Origin: JAYRZB01 sp041916675 | Lineage (GTDB): Bacteria; Pseudomonadota; Alphaproteobacteria; Rhizobiales; Devosiaceae | Direction of reading: 5' to 3' | DNA: 64,000 nt | Assembly: GCA_041916675.1 (NCBI GenBank) | Contig: JAYRZB010000010.1 | Span: forward strand, 1 to 64,000 | Shown here: positions 25,430 to 34,310 of the stretch, one piece after another | Layout: every line of letters starts with the position of its first letter | Position numbering within the stretch: position 1 is the stretch's first letter | Program-made: the position numbers and the translations under genes | Notes under the pieces: generated by a model | The model's database searches: none | The model's input: only the letters and a program-made list of their open reading frames with translations | What the model was told of the DNA's origin: nothing

Positions 25430-25809
25430 AGCGAACCCCAGCGTGTGATCAGGAGCCCGAGATAGAGTGCCAGCACCGAGAGCACAACCGATAACAGCAC
25501 ATACCCCACCCCCGCCAGCACATCCCCCCGTTCGAGCAGGGTGATAGCATCCAGCGAAAAGGCCGAAAACGTCGTAAATCCGCCCAGCACGCCCACCGCG
25601 ACGAACAACCGGATTTCGTTCTGCCCCTCCAGCAGCGTCCGCGCCAAGAGCCCCACCAGCAGCCCCATGGCGAGCGACCCCAGAACGTTGATCATCAGCG
25701 TACCCACCGGAAACGCCGTGCCCCACACGCGGCCCGCAAGCGTGCCAAAGCCATACCGCGCCATGGCTCCCAGCCCGCCGCCAATGCCCACCAGCAGATA
25801 GGCCTGCAT
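25426..25809 (-). CDS. crcB: Fluoride efflux channel CrcB (Fluc)
   Basis: Dual-topology fluoride channel of the inner membrane. The 127 residues contain four transmembrane helices, GGGLGAMARYG, the conserved Asn in INVLGSLAMG, and the signature GGFTTFSAFSLDA. It starts 1 nt after the rarA stop and overlaps the rluC-like start by 4 nt. No fluoride riboswitch can sit directly in front, since the gene is embedded in an operon. Confidence 0.94.
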   Translation of the reverse strand: MQAYLLVGIGGGLGAMARYGFGTLAGRVWGTAFPVGTLMINVLGSLAMGLLVGLLARTLLEGQNEIRLFVAVGVLGGFTTFSAFSLDAITLLERGDVLAGVGYVLLSVVLSVLALYLGLLITRWGSL

Positions 25810-25810
25810 G

Positions 25811-27124
25811 TTAGTGCCCCTCCCGCTGTGCCCGGCGCCGGGCAAAAAACTCGAGCCGCTTGACGATTTCACGCTCAAAGCCCCGCTCGTTGGGCCGATA
25901 GAAATCGGGGCGTTTCTCGCCGGTCAGCGCATCGGGAAAAAACTCCTGCCCGGCAAACGCATCCGGATAGTCATGGTCGTATTGATATCCGGCATGATAG
26001 CCGAGATCTTTCATCAGCTTGGTCGGTGCGTTCAGAATATGCATCGGCGGCGGCAGCGATCCGGTCTGTGCTGCCAGCGACAGCGCGGCGTTGAATGCCA
26101 TATAGGCCGCGTTCGATTTGGGCGCCGTCGCCACATAGGTGATCGCCTGCCCCATGAACAATCGCCCCTCGGGCCAGCCCACCCGCTCAAACGCCGTCCA
26201 CGCCGTGATCACCTGCACCAGCGCCTGCGGGTCGGCCATGCCAACGTCTTCCGAAGCTACGCACGATAGTCGGCGGAACAGCGTCCCAGGGTCCTCACCC
26301 GCCGTCATCATCCGCGCCGCCCAATAGAGCGCCGCCTGCACGTCCGATCCCCGCAGGCTCTTGTGAAAGCAGCTGAGCAGGTTGTAGTGGGCCTCCTGCG
26401 CCTTGTCATAGATCGGCGCCCGCTTCTGCACCACCTTGCTCAGCGCCGCCGTATCGAGTGTGTCCATGCCCTCGAGCGCCAGCAGTTCCTCGGCAAGCCC
26501 GAGCAGAAACCGCCCGTCGCCATCAGCCATCTCGATCAGCGCCGCCCGCGCATCGGCATCGAGCGGCAGGGCATGCCCCACATGCGCCTCGGCCCGCTGC
26601 AGCAGAACCTCCAGAGACGCAGCGTCAAACCGGTTGAGCACAAACACCTTGGCGCGCGACAACAGCGCCGCCACAATCGAAAAGCTCGGATTCTCCGTTG
26701 TCGCGCCGATCAGGATGATTGTGCCATCCTCGACATGCGGCAGCAGCGCATCCTGCGTGGTGCGGTTGAAGCGGTGAAACTCGTCGACAAACACCGCCGT
26801 CTGCCGCCCGCTGACCTGCCGCAACTGCCGCGCCGCTTCGATCACCTTGCGCAGGTCGGCAATGCCCGAAAGGACCGCCGATATCTGCACAAACTCCACG
26901 CCAACCTCGGCGGCCACCAGCCGGGCAATGGTGGTCTTGCCCACCCCCGGCGGCCCCCACAGAATGAATGAGCTCAGCCGTTTGCCCGCCACCATCCGCC
27001 CGATCGGCCCATCGGCCGCCAGAAGGTGATCCTGCCCGATGACATCGGCAAGCGCCTGCGGCCGCAGCTCTTCGGCGAGCGGTCGTTTGGCAATCGTGCT
27101 GAACAGCGAAGTTTCCACGGTCAA
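25811..27124 (-). CDS. rarA: Replication-associated recombination protein A (RarA/MgsA)
   Basis: AAA+ ATPase acting at stalled replication forks; homologue of E. coli RarA and eukaryotic WRNIP1/Mgs1. The 437 residues have LRPQALADVIGQDHLL, Walker A GPPGVGKTT, Walker B VFVDEFHRFN, sensor 1 IGATTENPSF, and the conserved C-terminal tetramerisation region (HKSLRGSDVQAALYW, SCVASEDVGMADP). In an operon downstream of degP (63-nt gap) and directly upstream of crcB. Confidence 0.95.
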   Translation of the reverse strand: MTVETSLFSTIAKRPLAEELRPQALADVIGQDHLLAADGPIGRMVAGKRLSSFILWGPPGVGKTTIARLVAAEVGVEFVQISAVLSGIADLRKVIEAARQLRQVSGRQTAVFVDEFHRFNRTTQDALLPHVEDGTIILIGATTENPSFSIVAALLSRAKVFVLNRFDAASLEVLLQRAEAHVGHALPLDADARAALIEMADGDGRFLLGLAEELLALEGMDTLDTAALSKVVQKRAPIYDKAQEAHYNLLSCFHKSLRGSDVQAALYWAARMMTAGEDPGTLFRRLSCVASEDVGMADPQALVQVITAWTAFERVGWPEGRLFMGQAITYVATAPKSNAAYMAFNAALSLAAQTGSLPPPMHILNAPTKLMKDLGYHAGYQYDHDYPDAFAGQEFFPDALTGEKRPDFYRPNERGFEREIVKRLEFFARRRAQREGH

Positions 27125-27187
27125 TCCCAGGCGTTCTCGCCCAAGGTTCTACTACAACCGCCCGCCCCTGCCAGCCGCTTGTCTGCT

Positions 27188-28630
27188 CTACCCGCTGACA
27201 ATTGACCGGAAGATGCGCCCGTTGCGCTGCAGCACGATCTTCCAGGCATTGGCGCGCTGCGAGGCCATGGCCTTGAAGGCATCGGCGTCAGCAATATCCT
27301 GATCGTTGAGGCTCACAATAACATCGCCTGCCCGCAGGCCCATCTGCTGGGCCGGCGACCCATCGGCCACTGCCCGCACCACCACCCCGCTGGCGCTGAA
27401 ATCAAGCCCGAGTTCCTGCGCCACGGCCGGCCCAATGGTTTGCACCTCCGCCCCGGCGAACCTGGTATTTCCGGTAATCGCAACGCTCGCGGTCGCATCT
27501 GGCGCCGCTTCCAGCATCAGTTCGGCACTGGCCACCTTGCGATCACGCCAGAATTCGAGCCGGGTCACCTGCCCCACCGGTTTGGTTGCCAGCCGGAAAT
27601 CAAAGCCGCTCGGCTGTTCCACCGCCACACCATCGACACTCAGGATCACATCGCCCGACCGAAAGCCCGCGCGCTCTGCCGGGCCGCCCGGTGCCACTTC
27701 GGTGATCAGCGCGCCGCGCGGTGTTTCAAGCCCCAGCCCATCGGCAATGTCAGTGGTCACTTCCTGCATCCTCGCCCCAAACCATGGGCGCACGATCTGC
27801 CCGCCGCGCAGCCCGGCATCGGCCACCACCCGCGCCATGTTGGCGGGCACGGCAAAGCCAATCCCCACCGAACCGCCAGATTGCGAGAAAATCGCGGTAT
27901 TGATCCCGATCAGCCGCCCCTGCATGTCCACCAGCGCCCCGCCCGAATTGCCCGGGTTGATCGCCGCATCGGTCTGGATAAAGAACTCGTAATTTGAGCT
28001 TTCCACTCCGGTCCGCGCCAGGGCCGAAACAATGCCACTCGTCACCGTCTGCCCCACCCCGAATGGATTGCCGATCGCCAGGACCAGATCACCGACCTCT
28101 AGCGCGTCGCTGTCTCCGAAGCTCAGCGCCGGGAACTGCCGCCCTGCCGGGTCGCGCACCTTCAGTGCCGCCAGATCGGTCTTGGGGTCATCCACCACGA
28201 TATCGACGGCAAACTCCCGTCCGTCTGACGTGGCAATCCGCACGTCGGTTGCCCCATGCACTACATGGCTGTTGGTCAATATCACGCCGGCCGCATCGAT
28301 GATCACACCCGAGCCCAGAGACTTTGATTCCCGCGGGCGGCTCTGCCCAAACATGTCGCTGCCGAAAAACCGCTGGAAGAACGGATCGCTCTCGAAGGGC
28401 GATGGCCGCGACCGCGTTATGGTCGTGGCATAAACGTTCACCACCGATGGCGTCACCGCTTTGACAACCGGGGCAAAGCTCAGTTGCACCTGTTCGCGGC
28501 TCACCGGCACTTCTGCAACCACCGGCTGCGCTGGCGCTTGAGCCGTCACCACGGCGCTACCAATCAGACCGCCCGCAACGGCGGTTCCGGCAAAGACGAT
28601 CCCAAGTGCTGCGAAACGGCGGATTACCAT
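27188..28630 (-). CDS. Periplasmic Do-type serine protease (DegP/DegQ family)
   Basis: A 480-residue trypsin-fold protease-chaperone of the cell envelope. The N-terminal hydrophobic signal or anchor (IRRFAALGIVFAGTAVAGGLIGSAVV) precedes the triad segments TNSHVVHG (His), KTDLAALKV (Asp) and GNSGGALVD (Ser). Two PDZ domains follow (about 290-375 and 400-480, with PAERAGFRSGDVILSVDG and PAQQMGLRAGDVIVSLND). GGAG lies 8 nt before the ATG at 28628-28630. First gene of a six-gene run and divergent from the PLP decarboxylase. Confidence 0.93.
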   Translation of the reverse strand: MVIRRFAALGIVFAGTAVAGGLIGSAVVTAQAPAQPVVAEVPVSREQVQLSFAPVVKAVTPSVVNVYATTITRSRPSPFESDPFFQRFFGSDMFGQSRPRESKSLGSGVIIDAAGVILTNSHVVHGATDVRIATSDGREFAVDIVVDDPKTDLAALKVRDPAGRQFPALSFGDSDALEVGDLVLAIGNPFGVGQTVTSGIVSALARTGVESSNYEFFIQTDAAINPGNSGGALVDMQGRLIGINTAIFSQSGGSVGIGFAVPANMARVVADAGLRGGQIVRPWFGARMQEVTTDIADGLGLETPRGALITEVAPGGPAERAGFRSGDVILSVDGVAVEQPSGFDFRLATKPVGQVTRLEFWRDRKVASAELMLEAAPDATASVAITGNTRFAGAEVQTIGPAVAQELGLDFSASGVVVRAVADGSPAQQMGLRAGDVIVSLNDQDIADADAFKAMASQRANAWKIVLQRNGRIFRSIVSG

Positions 28631-28757
28631 ACTGAATGCTCCAGATTCTGCTGCGTTCTGAACCACATGGCCCCTATGGCGGCAAATGCTGAAACACCTC
28701 GATTTTGGCGTCATTAAGGACCCTTGGGGCCGTCTTGAATTATGACGCAATTATCGT

Positions 28758-28786
28758 TTGCGCTGGGGGGCAATCGTCCCTATATG
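28758..28786 (+). promoter_or_regulatory. Candidate sigma-70 promoter of the PLP decarboxylase gene
   Basis: TTGCGC and TATATG are separated by exactly 17 nt, with the predicted transcription start about 30 nt before the start codon at 28824. This leaves a short leader with no room for a long regulatory RNA. Confidence 0.55.
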
Positions 28787-28823
28787 CAGCGCTCTTTCAA
28801 CACTTGCCAAAGGCCTATGTCCA

Positions 28824-30002
28824 ATGACAACTGAGCCGCCCATCACCTACGCGAACACCTCGGCACTGATTGCTGCCGAAGCTCCGGATTTCCCGAGTTT
28901 TCTGTTTTCGGAACGTGAGTTCCACAAGGCGGTCAAGGTCTTCAGGAAGGGCTTTGATGGGCTGTTGACCTATGCGGTCAAGTGCAACCCCTCCCCGCAC
29001 ATCATCGCTCAGTTGCACCGCGAGGGTCTGAAGGCGTTCGATGTGGCCTCCAACACCGAGATGGAACTGGTGCGCGAACATGCGCCCGGCGCCGTCATGC
29101 ACTACAATAACCCCATCAAGAACAAGCGCGAGATCGAGCGGGCCTATGAAGAATTCGGCGTGCGCTCCTTCACCATCGACCATCCCCAGCAGCTCGACCA
29201 GTTGGCCGCCGTGGTTGCGCCGAGCCGCGATATCGAGGTCACCACGCGCTTTAAGGCCGGCAAGGCCCTCAAGTCCTATGATTTTGGCATCAAGTTCGGG
29301 GTCATGCAGGATGGCGCGGCCGAAATCGTCAGCCTCGTTGATCAGATGGGCTACACACCCAGCCTCTGCTTCCACGTCGGCTCGCAGTGTGAGGACGCCT
29401 ATGCCTATGAGCGCCACATCGCTGCGGCCGCCAAGATTGCCGAAGAGTCCGGCATCGAGCTCAAGCGCCTCAACATCGGCGGCGGCTATCCGGCCCCCTA
29501 CCCGACCAGCGAAGCCCCGCCGATGGACTACTACTTCGAAACCATCGCTCAGGCTGTGAAAGACAATTTCGGCAAGTCCAGCCCCGAGCTCATCATCGAG
29601 CCCGGCCGCGCTATCGTGACCTCGTCCACCTCGCTGCTGCTGCGCGTCAAGCACCAGCGCGGCGGCCAGTCGGTCTACCTCAACGACGGGGCCTATGGGG
29701 CACTGATGGAAGTCAAGTTCATGCACTTCACCCCGCCGGTCCGTGTCTGGCGCGGCCCGCGTCTGCACGACAACGATGGCGAGTTCTCCGAATTCACCAT
29801 CTGGGGCCCCACCTGCGACAGCTATGATGTGCTGCCTCAGGTCTTCACCCTGCCCGCCGATATTGACGAAGATGACTGGATTGAGTTCGGCCTGATGGGC
29901 GCCTACACCCAGGCTTCGCTCACCCCGTTCAACGGTTTCGACCGCCGCGATCAGTACAGCGTCGACGATATCTATACCGGCAAGGACATGCAGCCCGAAT
30001 AA
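28824..30002 (+). CDS. Type III PLP-dependent decarboxylase (ornithine/lysine decarboxylase family)
   Basis: Alanine-racemase-fold decarboxylase making putrescine or cadaverine from ornithine or lysine. The 392-residue product has the PLP lysine in TYAVKCNPSPH (K53), HVGSQCEDAYAYERH, the phosphate-binding NIGGGYPAPY, EPGRAIV, and the catalytic cysteine in WGPTCDSYDVL (C331), close to eukaryotic-type ODC. Ornithine versus lysine preference cannot be decided by eye. The ATG at 28824 fits the promoter at 28758-28786. Monocistronic, with a strong terminator immediately downstream. Confidence 0.93.
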   Translation: MTTEPPITYANTSALIAAEAPDFPSFLFSEREFHKAVKVFRKGFDGLLTYAVKCNPSPHIIAQLHREGLKAFDVASNTEMELVREHAPGAVMHYNNPIKNKREIERAYEEFGVRSFTIDHPQQLDQLAAVVAPSRDIEVTTRFKAGKALKSYDFGIKFGVMQDGAAEIVSLVDQMGYTPSLCFHVGSQCEDAYAYERHIAAAAKIAEESGIELKRLNIGGGYPAPYPTSEAPPMDYYFETIAQAVKDNFGKSSPELIIEPGRAIVTSSTSLLLRVKHQRGGQSVYLNDGAYGALMEVKFMHFTPPVRVWRGPRLHDNDGEFSEFTIWGPTCDSYDVLPQVFTLPADIDEDDWIEFGLMGAYTQASLTPFNGFDRRDQYSVDDIYTGKDMQPE

Positions 30003-30022
30003 CCGGCTGCTTGCCAATATCG

Positions 30023-30054
30023 GCCACCCCGGCGACAGTCGGGGTGGCTTTTTG
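30023..30054 (+). terminator. Rho-independent terminator of the decarboxylase gene
   Basis: A perfect 8-bp stem GCCACCCC / GGGGTGGC with a 10-nt loop is followed by TTTTTG. It begins 20 nt after the stop codon. Confidence 0.9.
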
Positions 30055-30076
30055 TCATTTGAGCCGGACCATTGCC

Positions 30077-30625
30077 ATGCAACCCATTCCACCCCTGGCC
30101 AGCCTGGGTCAGCGCATAGTTATCCTCGGGCCCTCGAACTCTGGTAAATCTACTCTGGCAGCGGCGCTGGCGGAAAAACTCGGCCTGCCCGCCGTCTATC
30201 TGGATCGGTTTTACCACCTGCCCAATACCGATTGGGTGGCGCGCCCAAAGGAGGATTTCATCCGGCTCCATCAGGAAGCCATTGCGGAAGATGCGTGGAT
30301 CATGGACGGAAATTACCGCGCCATGCGTGCCGAGCGGCTGCAACGCGCCACGGGTGTCATTGTCCTAGATGACAGGCCCTGGCTTCGCCTGATGCGCTAT
30401 TTCAACAGAACCCTGCTTCAACCCAACCGCCACGGCATGCTTGAGGGCAGCCGCGATTCAATCAAATGGCAGATGATCAAATGGGTGGGCTTCAATTCAC
30501 GTCATAGTGGCCAGTCGTCCCGCGACCTGATCCGAGAGACCGAACTTCCGTACGTCTTTTGCAATTCGATGGCCGAAGTTAAGGCCCTCTATCGCGCCTG
30601 GGATCTTACGCCCTCACCCCCTTGA
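30077..30625 (+). CDS. P-loop kinase, adenylate/shikimate-kinase-like (topology modulation protein type)
   Basis: A 182-residue P-loop NTPase. Walker A is ILGPSNSGKST, followed by LAEKLGLPAVYLDRFYHLP with DWVARPKEDF, and WIMDGNYRAMRAERL. This layout is shared by FlaR- or topology-modulation-like small kinases annotated as AAA or adenylate kinase. The real substrate is unknown. The ATG at 30077 is used because the frame further upstream runs through the preceding terminator. The last 20 bp overlap the convergent epimerase gene. Confidence 0.82.
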   Translation: MQPIPPLASLGQRIVILGPSNSGKSTLAAALAEKLGLPAVYLDRFYHLPNTDWVARPKEDFIRLHQEAIAEDAWIMDGNYRAMRAERLQRATGVIVLDDRPWLRLMRYFNRTLLQPNRHGMLEGSRDSIKWQMIKWVGFNSRHSGQSSRDLIRETELPYVFCNSMAEVKALYRAWDLTPSPP

Positions 30626-31643
30626 CCAGTCCCAGGCGGATTGCAGCCTCCGCCGTGTCCAGAATGGACTGACTGGACGGAATATAGGGACGTCCGAGCA
30701 ACCGTTGCCCTTTGGCGCCGTCGAAAATCTTCACGTTCCCGATATCGTTGATGATCTGCCGCGCCGGGCCGCCGAAACTGGCAATCAGCCGGATCAGCCA
30801 ATCCGGAACGCGCTTATCGGTCACTTTCGCCTGCGGATAAGCGGCCCGCAGAATGTCGGCAACGGCTGGAAACGGCATATAGTCCGCTGTCGCCAGATAG
30901 CGTTCTCCAACGCTGTGGCTGTGTTGCAGCGCCGCGATATGCATCGCTGCCACGTCCCGCACGTCGATGATTGAAAATCCATTGCTCGGCATTGCCGGCA
31001 TCGAGCCATCAAGCAACCCGGTCACCAGGCCAATCGAGATGCTGGCATCCTTATCGAGCGCCGGCCCAATGATGGCGCCGGGATGGATGGTGGTCAGAGC
31101 AAGACCATTCGCCTTCGCAAAGCTCCACGCCGCCTGCTCCGCCCGCGTCTTGCCAACGCAATAGGCCCAGGTCCAGCGCATCGCCTCAAGGTTGGTGAAA
31201 TGGCTCTCGTCGTAGGTTCGGGTGCCGCTGGTCTGCCCGTGGCCATAGCCAACGGTGGCAATCGAAGAGGTCATCACCACCCGTCTGATGCCCGCCGCAT
31301 GGGCGAGGCGCAGTACGCGCCCCGTGCCCTCAACTGCTGGCCCGATCACGACCTGCGGGTCCTTCGGTTCATCGGCGCGCACGGCCGCTGCAACATGCAT
31401 CACCGCATCCATGCCGGCCAGCGCCACGTCCCACCCAGCATCCGACATCAGGTCCGTCACCGCAAAGTCCAGACGTTCTGTCGCACCTTCTCCGAGCTGT
31501 GCGGCAACGGCCCTGCGGACGCTATCGGCCCGGCCCTCGCCCCGCACCGTCCCACGCACCGTATAACCTGCGCGCAGCGCCTCGATCACGGTCCACTTGC
31601 CCACAAACCCGGTTGCACCGGTCACCAGCACGCGCTGCGCCAT
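30606..31643 (-). CDS. NAD(P)-dependent epimerase/dehydratase, dihydroflavonol-reductase-like
   Basis: A 345-residue extended short-chain dehydrogenase. The Rossmann signature VLVTGATGFVGKWTV is at the N-terminus, MTSSIATVGYG supplies the catalytic Ser/Thr region, and YCVGKTRAEQ is the YxxxK motif. TIHPGAIIGP and the end region resemble the DFR/3-beta-HSD group. The substrate is unknown. It is separated from rplQ upstream by a terminator and so has its own promoter; none is obvious. Converges on the P-loop kinase gene with a 20-bp overlap. Confidence 0.9.
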   Translation of the reverse strand: MAQRVLVTGATGFVGKWTVIEALRAGYTVRGTVRGEGRADSVRRAVAAQLGEGATERLDFAVTDLMSDAGWDVALAGMDAVMHVAAAVRADEPKDPQVVIGPAVEGTGRVLRLAHAAGIRRVVMTSSIATVGYGHGQTSGTRTYDESHFTNLEAMRWTWAYCVGKTRAEQAAWSFAKANGLALTTIHPGAIIGPALDKDASISIGLVTGLLDGSMPAMPSNGFSIIDVRDVAAMHIAALQHSHSVGERYLATADYMPFPAVADILRAAYPQAKVTDKRVPDWLIRLIASFGGPARQIINDIGNVKIFDGAKGQRLLGRPYIPSSQSILDTAEAAIRLGLVKGVRA

Positions 31644-31653
31644 TCAATCCCCC

Positions 31654-31692
31654 AAAACAAAAAAGCGGCCACGGGTGAACCCCGCGGCCGCC
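31654..31692 (-). terminator. Terminator of the str-S10-spc-alpha supercluster
   Basis: On the minus strand an 11-bp stem (GCGGCCGCGGG / CCCGTGGCCGC, one G-U pair) with a 5-nt loop is followed by TTTTTTGTTTT. It lies about 30 nt after the rplQ stop. Confidence 0.92.
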
Positions 31693-31718
31693 GAAACTCT
31701 CAGGCACCTATGCTGCTA

Positions 31719-32150
31719 TCACGCAGCGACGGCATCCTCATCGCGGTCAGCGCGTTCCTGCACCGGACCAGAATCGAGGCCCTTGGCGTTCACGTCGCGA
31801 TCAACAAACTCGATCACCGCAACCGGGGCATTGTCGCCATAACGGAAACCAGCCTTCATGATGCGGGTATACCCACCCTGGCGGCCCTTGTAGCGATCGC
31901 CGAGAACGGCAAACAGCTTGCGAACCTGATCCTCATCACGGATCTGGGCGATCGCCTGACGGCGAGCGTGCAGGTCGCCGCGCTTGGCCAGCGTGATCAG
32001 CTTCTCCACGATCGGGCGCAGTTCCTTGGCCTTGGGCAAGGTCGTCGTGATCTGCTCGTGCTTGATCAGAGCGGCCGACATATTGGCGAACATCGCCTTG
32101 CGGTGCGACGAGGTCCGGTTAAGCTTACGGTTTGCATTACCGTGGCGCAT
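31719..32150 (-). CDS. rplQ: 50S ribosomal protein L17
   Basis: Protein near the exit tunnel of the large subunit. 143 residues, beginning MRHGNANRKLNRTSSHRKAMFANMS, with LPKAKELRPIVEKLITLAK. The C-terminal acidic, Ala-rich tail (beyond about 120) is longer than in E. coli, as usual in alphaproteobacteria. Last gene of the supercluster, 33 nt after rpoA, directly before the terminator at 31654-31692. Confidence 0.97.
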   Translation of the reverse strand: MRHGNANRKLNRTSSHRKAMFANMSAALIKHEQITTTLPKAKELRPIVEKLITLAKRGDLHARRQAIAQIRDEDQVRKLFAVLGDRYKGRQGGYTRIMKAGFRYGDNAPVAVIEFVDRDVNAKGLDSGPVQERADRDEDAVAA

Positions 32151-32183
32151 TTCTATTCTCCTCTAAGTCAGGGCCGCGCGAGA

Positions 32184-33203
32184 TCAATAATGATCTTCGT
32201 AGCGCTTGGCGAGATCGTCGATGTTTTCCGGCGGCCAGTTGGCCACGTCCATACCCAGATGCAGGCCCATCTGAGCCAGCACTTCCTTGATTTCGTTCAG
32301 CGACTTGCGACCAAAATTCGGAGTGCGCAGCATCTCGGCTTCCGTCTTCTGGATCAGGTCGCCGATATAAACGATATTGTCGTTCTTCAGGCAGTTTGCC
32401 GAACGGACCGACAGTTCGAGCTCGTCCACCTTCTTGAGCAGCGCCGGGTTGAAGGCCAGTTCCGGAACAGCGTCCTGGGCCTTCTCCTTGCTGGGCTCTT
32501 CGAAATTGACGAACACCGAGAGCTGGTCCTGAAGGATACGGGCAGCATAGGCCACTGCATCTTCCGGGGTCACGGCGCCGTTGGTTTCGATCTGCAGCGT
32601 CAGCTTGTCCTTGTCGAGGCTTTCGCCTTCGCGCGTCGCATCAACCTTGTAGGAGACGCGGCGCACCGGCGAGAACAGCGCATCGACCGGGATATAGCCG
32701 ATCGGCGCATCGTCCGGACGATTGCGGTCGGCCGGGACATAGCCCTTGCCGGTATTGACGGTGAACTCGATGTTGATCTCCGCACCATCGTCGAGATGGC
32801 ACAGGACCAGTTCCGGGTTCAGCACTTCGATATCGCCGGTCACCTTGATGTCACCGGCGGTGACGGCACCCGGGCCCTGCTTGGACAGCGTCAGGCGCTT
32901 GGGGCCTTCCGACTGCATCTTGAGGGCGATTTCCTTCACGTTCAGCACGAAGTCGGTGATGTCCTCGCGAACGCCAGGCACCGACGAGAATTCATGCAGA
33001 ACGCCATCGATATGGATAGCAGTCACGGCTGCACCCTGCAGCGACGACAGCAGAACGCGACGCAGGGCATTGCCCAGGGTGAGACCATAGCCGCGCTCAA
33101 GCGGCTCGGCAGTCACCGAAGCCACGCGCGCACTGTCGCTGCCCGAAACGATGTCCAGCTTGGTCGGCTTGATCAGTTCTTGCCAGTTCCTCTGGATGGT
33201 CAC
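32184..33203 (-). CDS. rpoA: DNA-directed RNA polymerase subunit alpha
   Basis: Scaffold for RNA polymerase assembly and contact site for activators and UP elements. 339 residues: N-terminal domain (about 1-235, with GYGLTLGNALRRVLLSSLQGAAV), a linker, and the C-terminal DNA-binding domain (NCLKNDNIVYIGDLIQKTEAEMLRTPNFGRKSLNEIKEVL). Placed between rpsK and rplQ, the standard alpha-operon order, with a 94-nt gap after rpsK. Confidence 0.98.
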   Translation of the reverse strand: MTIQRNWQELIKPTKLDIVSGSDSARVASVTAEPLERGYGLTLGNALRRVLLSSLQGAAVTAIHIDGVLHEFSSVPGVREDITDFVLNVKEIALKMQSEGPKRLTLSKQGPGAVTAGDIKVTGDIEVLNPELVLCHLDDGAEINIEFTVNTGKGYVPADRNRPDDAPIGYIPVDALFSPVRRVSYKVDATREGESLDKDKLTLQIETNGAVTPEDAVAYAARILQDQLSVFVNFEEPSKEKAQDAVPELAFNPALLKKVDELELSVRSANCLKNDNIVYIGDLIQKTEAEMLRTPNFGRKSLNEIKEVLAQMGLHLGMDVANWPPENIDDLAKRYEDHY

Positions 33204-33297
33204 GGTAACGTCCTTTCAAAATCGCGGCCCTTCGCCCGGCCGCTTAGCCGCAAACGCAATGCGCCCCCAGCCGTTCTCGGGCCGGGAGCAATCCCAA

Positions 33298-33690
33298 TTA
33301 GACGCGGCGCCGCTTGCGCGGGCGGCAGCCATTGTGCGGGATGGAGGTCACATCGCGGATGCTGGTGACATTGAAACCTGCTGCCTGCAGAGCACGCAGC
33401 GCAGACTCGCGCCCCGAACCGGGACCGCGCACTTCGACTTCCAGAGTCTTCATGCCGTGTTCCTGCGCCTTGCGGGCCGCATCTTCTGCTGCAACCTGAG
33501 CCGCATACGGGGTCGACTTGCGCGAACCCTTAAAGCCCATCACGCCCGACGAGGACCACGAGATCGTGTTGCCCTGCACATCGGTGATGGTGATCATGGT
33601 GTTGTTGAAGGAGGCGTTCACGTGAGCAACGCCAGAGGTAATATTCTTGCGCTCCTTACGGCGGATGCGCGTGGTTTCAGTCTTAGCCAT
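33298..33690 (-). CDS. rpsK: 30S ribosomal protein S11
   Basis: Platform protein contacting 16S rRNA near the mRNA exit and S18/S21. 130 residues, with HVNASFNNTMITITDVQGN, SSGVMGFKGSRKSTPYAAQVAAE and the C-terminal DVTSIPHNGCRPRKRRRV. 77 nt after rpsM and 94 nt before rpoA on the same strand. Confidence 0.98.
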   Translation of the reverse strand: MAKTETTRIRRKERKNITSGVAHVNASFNNTMITITDVQGNTISWSSSGVMGFKGSRKSTPYAAQVAAEDAARKAQEHGMKTLEVEVRGPGSGRESALRALQAAGFNVTSIRDVTSIPHNGCRPRKRRRV

Positions 33691-33767
33691 TTAGTTCCTC
33701 TGTTCGATATCAGCGCCGCCGACAGCCAGATCGCTCCAGCGGCTCCACCGAGAACCCGGAAAGGTTC

Positions 33768-34136
33768 TTATTTCTTCTTGCCGGCGATCGGCTTGGCCGG
33801 ACCCTTGCGGGTGCGGGCATTGGTGTGCGTGCGCTGACCACGGACCGGAAGGCCACGGCGGTGACGCAGGCCACGATAGTTGCCCAGGTCCATCAAACGC
33901 TTGATGTTCATCGAGACACTGCGGCGCAGGTCGCCCTCGACGATGTAGTCGCGGTCGATCGTCTCACGAATCTGGATCACTTCGGCGTCGGTCAATTCAT
34001 TGACACGGCGTTCGGTCGGAATGCCCACCTTTTCACAGATATCGGCAGCGAACTTGTCGCCGATACCATGAATGTACTGAAGCGCAATGATCACGCGCTT
34101 GTTCGTCGGGATATTGACGCCAGCAATACGAGCCAC
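33768..34136 (-). CDS. rpsM: 30S ribosomal protein S13
   Basis: Head protein forming bridges to L5 and contacting P-site tRNA through its basic tail. 122 residues, with ARIAGVNIPTNKRVIIALQYIHGIG, LMDLGNYRGLRHRRGLPVRGQRTHTNARTRKG and a lysine-rich end. The gap of 174 nt from adk is the largest within this stretch and contains a promoter-like sequence (34260-34288). Confidence 0.98.
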   Translation of the reverse strand: MARIAGVNIPTNKRVIIALQYIHGIGDKFAADICEKVGIPTERRVNELTDAEVIQIRETIDRDYIVEGDLRRSVSMNIKRLMDLGNYRGLRHRRGLPVRGQRTHTNARTRKGPAKPIAGKKK

Positions 34137-34259
34137 GTCCGCTCTCCTTCATTCGGCAGGGTTTTCCCCGTCCGTTCAACAACAACAAGGGACCGGACTC
34201 CGACCCCCACTAAACCTGAGGAACCGAATCCAGCCCAATAATCCATGAGACTGGCGCGG

Positions 34260-34288
34260 TTCTTAAGGGCAAGCTAGGCCAAAGTCAA
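34260..34288 (-). promoter_or_regulatory. Candidate internal promoter before rpsM-rpsK-rpoA-rplQ
   Basis: On the minus strand, TTGACT and TAAGAA are separated by 17 nt, located about 125 nt before rpsM in the widest gap of the spc-alpha part. It would allow the RNA polymerase alpha operon to be transcribed separately from the upstream ribosomal genes. Confidence 0.45.
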
Positions 34289-34310
34289 CTGGCCCACCCT
34301 GCCCCGCATT

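Noticed and set aside
24440..25726. Longer N-terminal extension of the pseudouridine synthase into crcB
   Set aside because: The extra residues are the out-of-frame shadow of crcB; the S4 domain starts right after the ATG at 25427-25429, which is coupled to the crcB stop.
28631..28823. speF-type leader RNA before the PLP decarboxylase
   Set aside because: The candidate promoter at 28758-28786 leaves only about 30 nt of leader, and no consensus was recognised.
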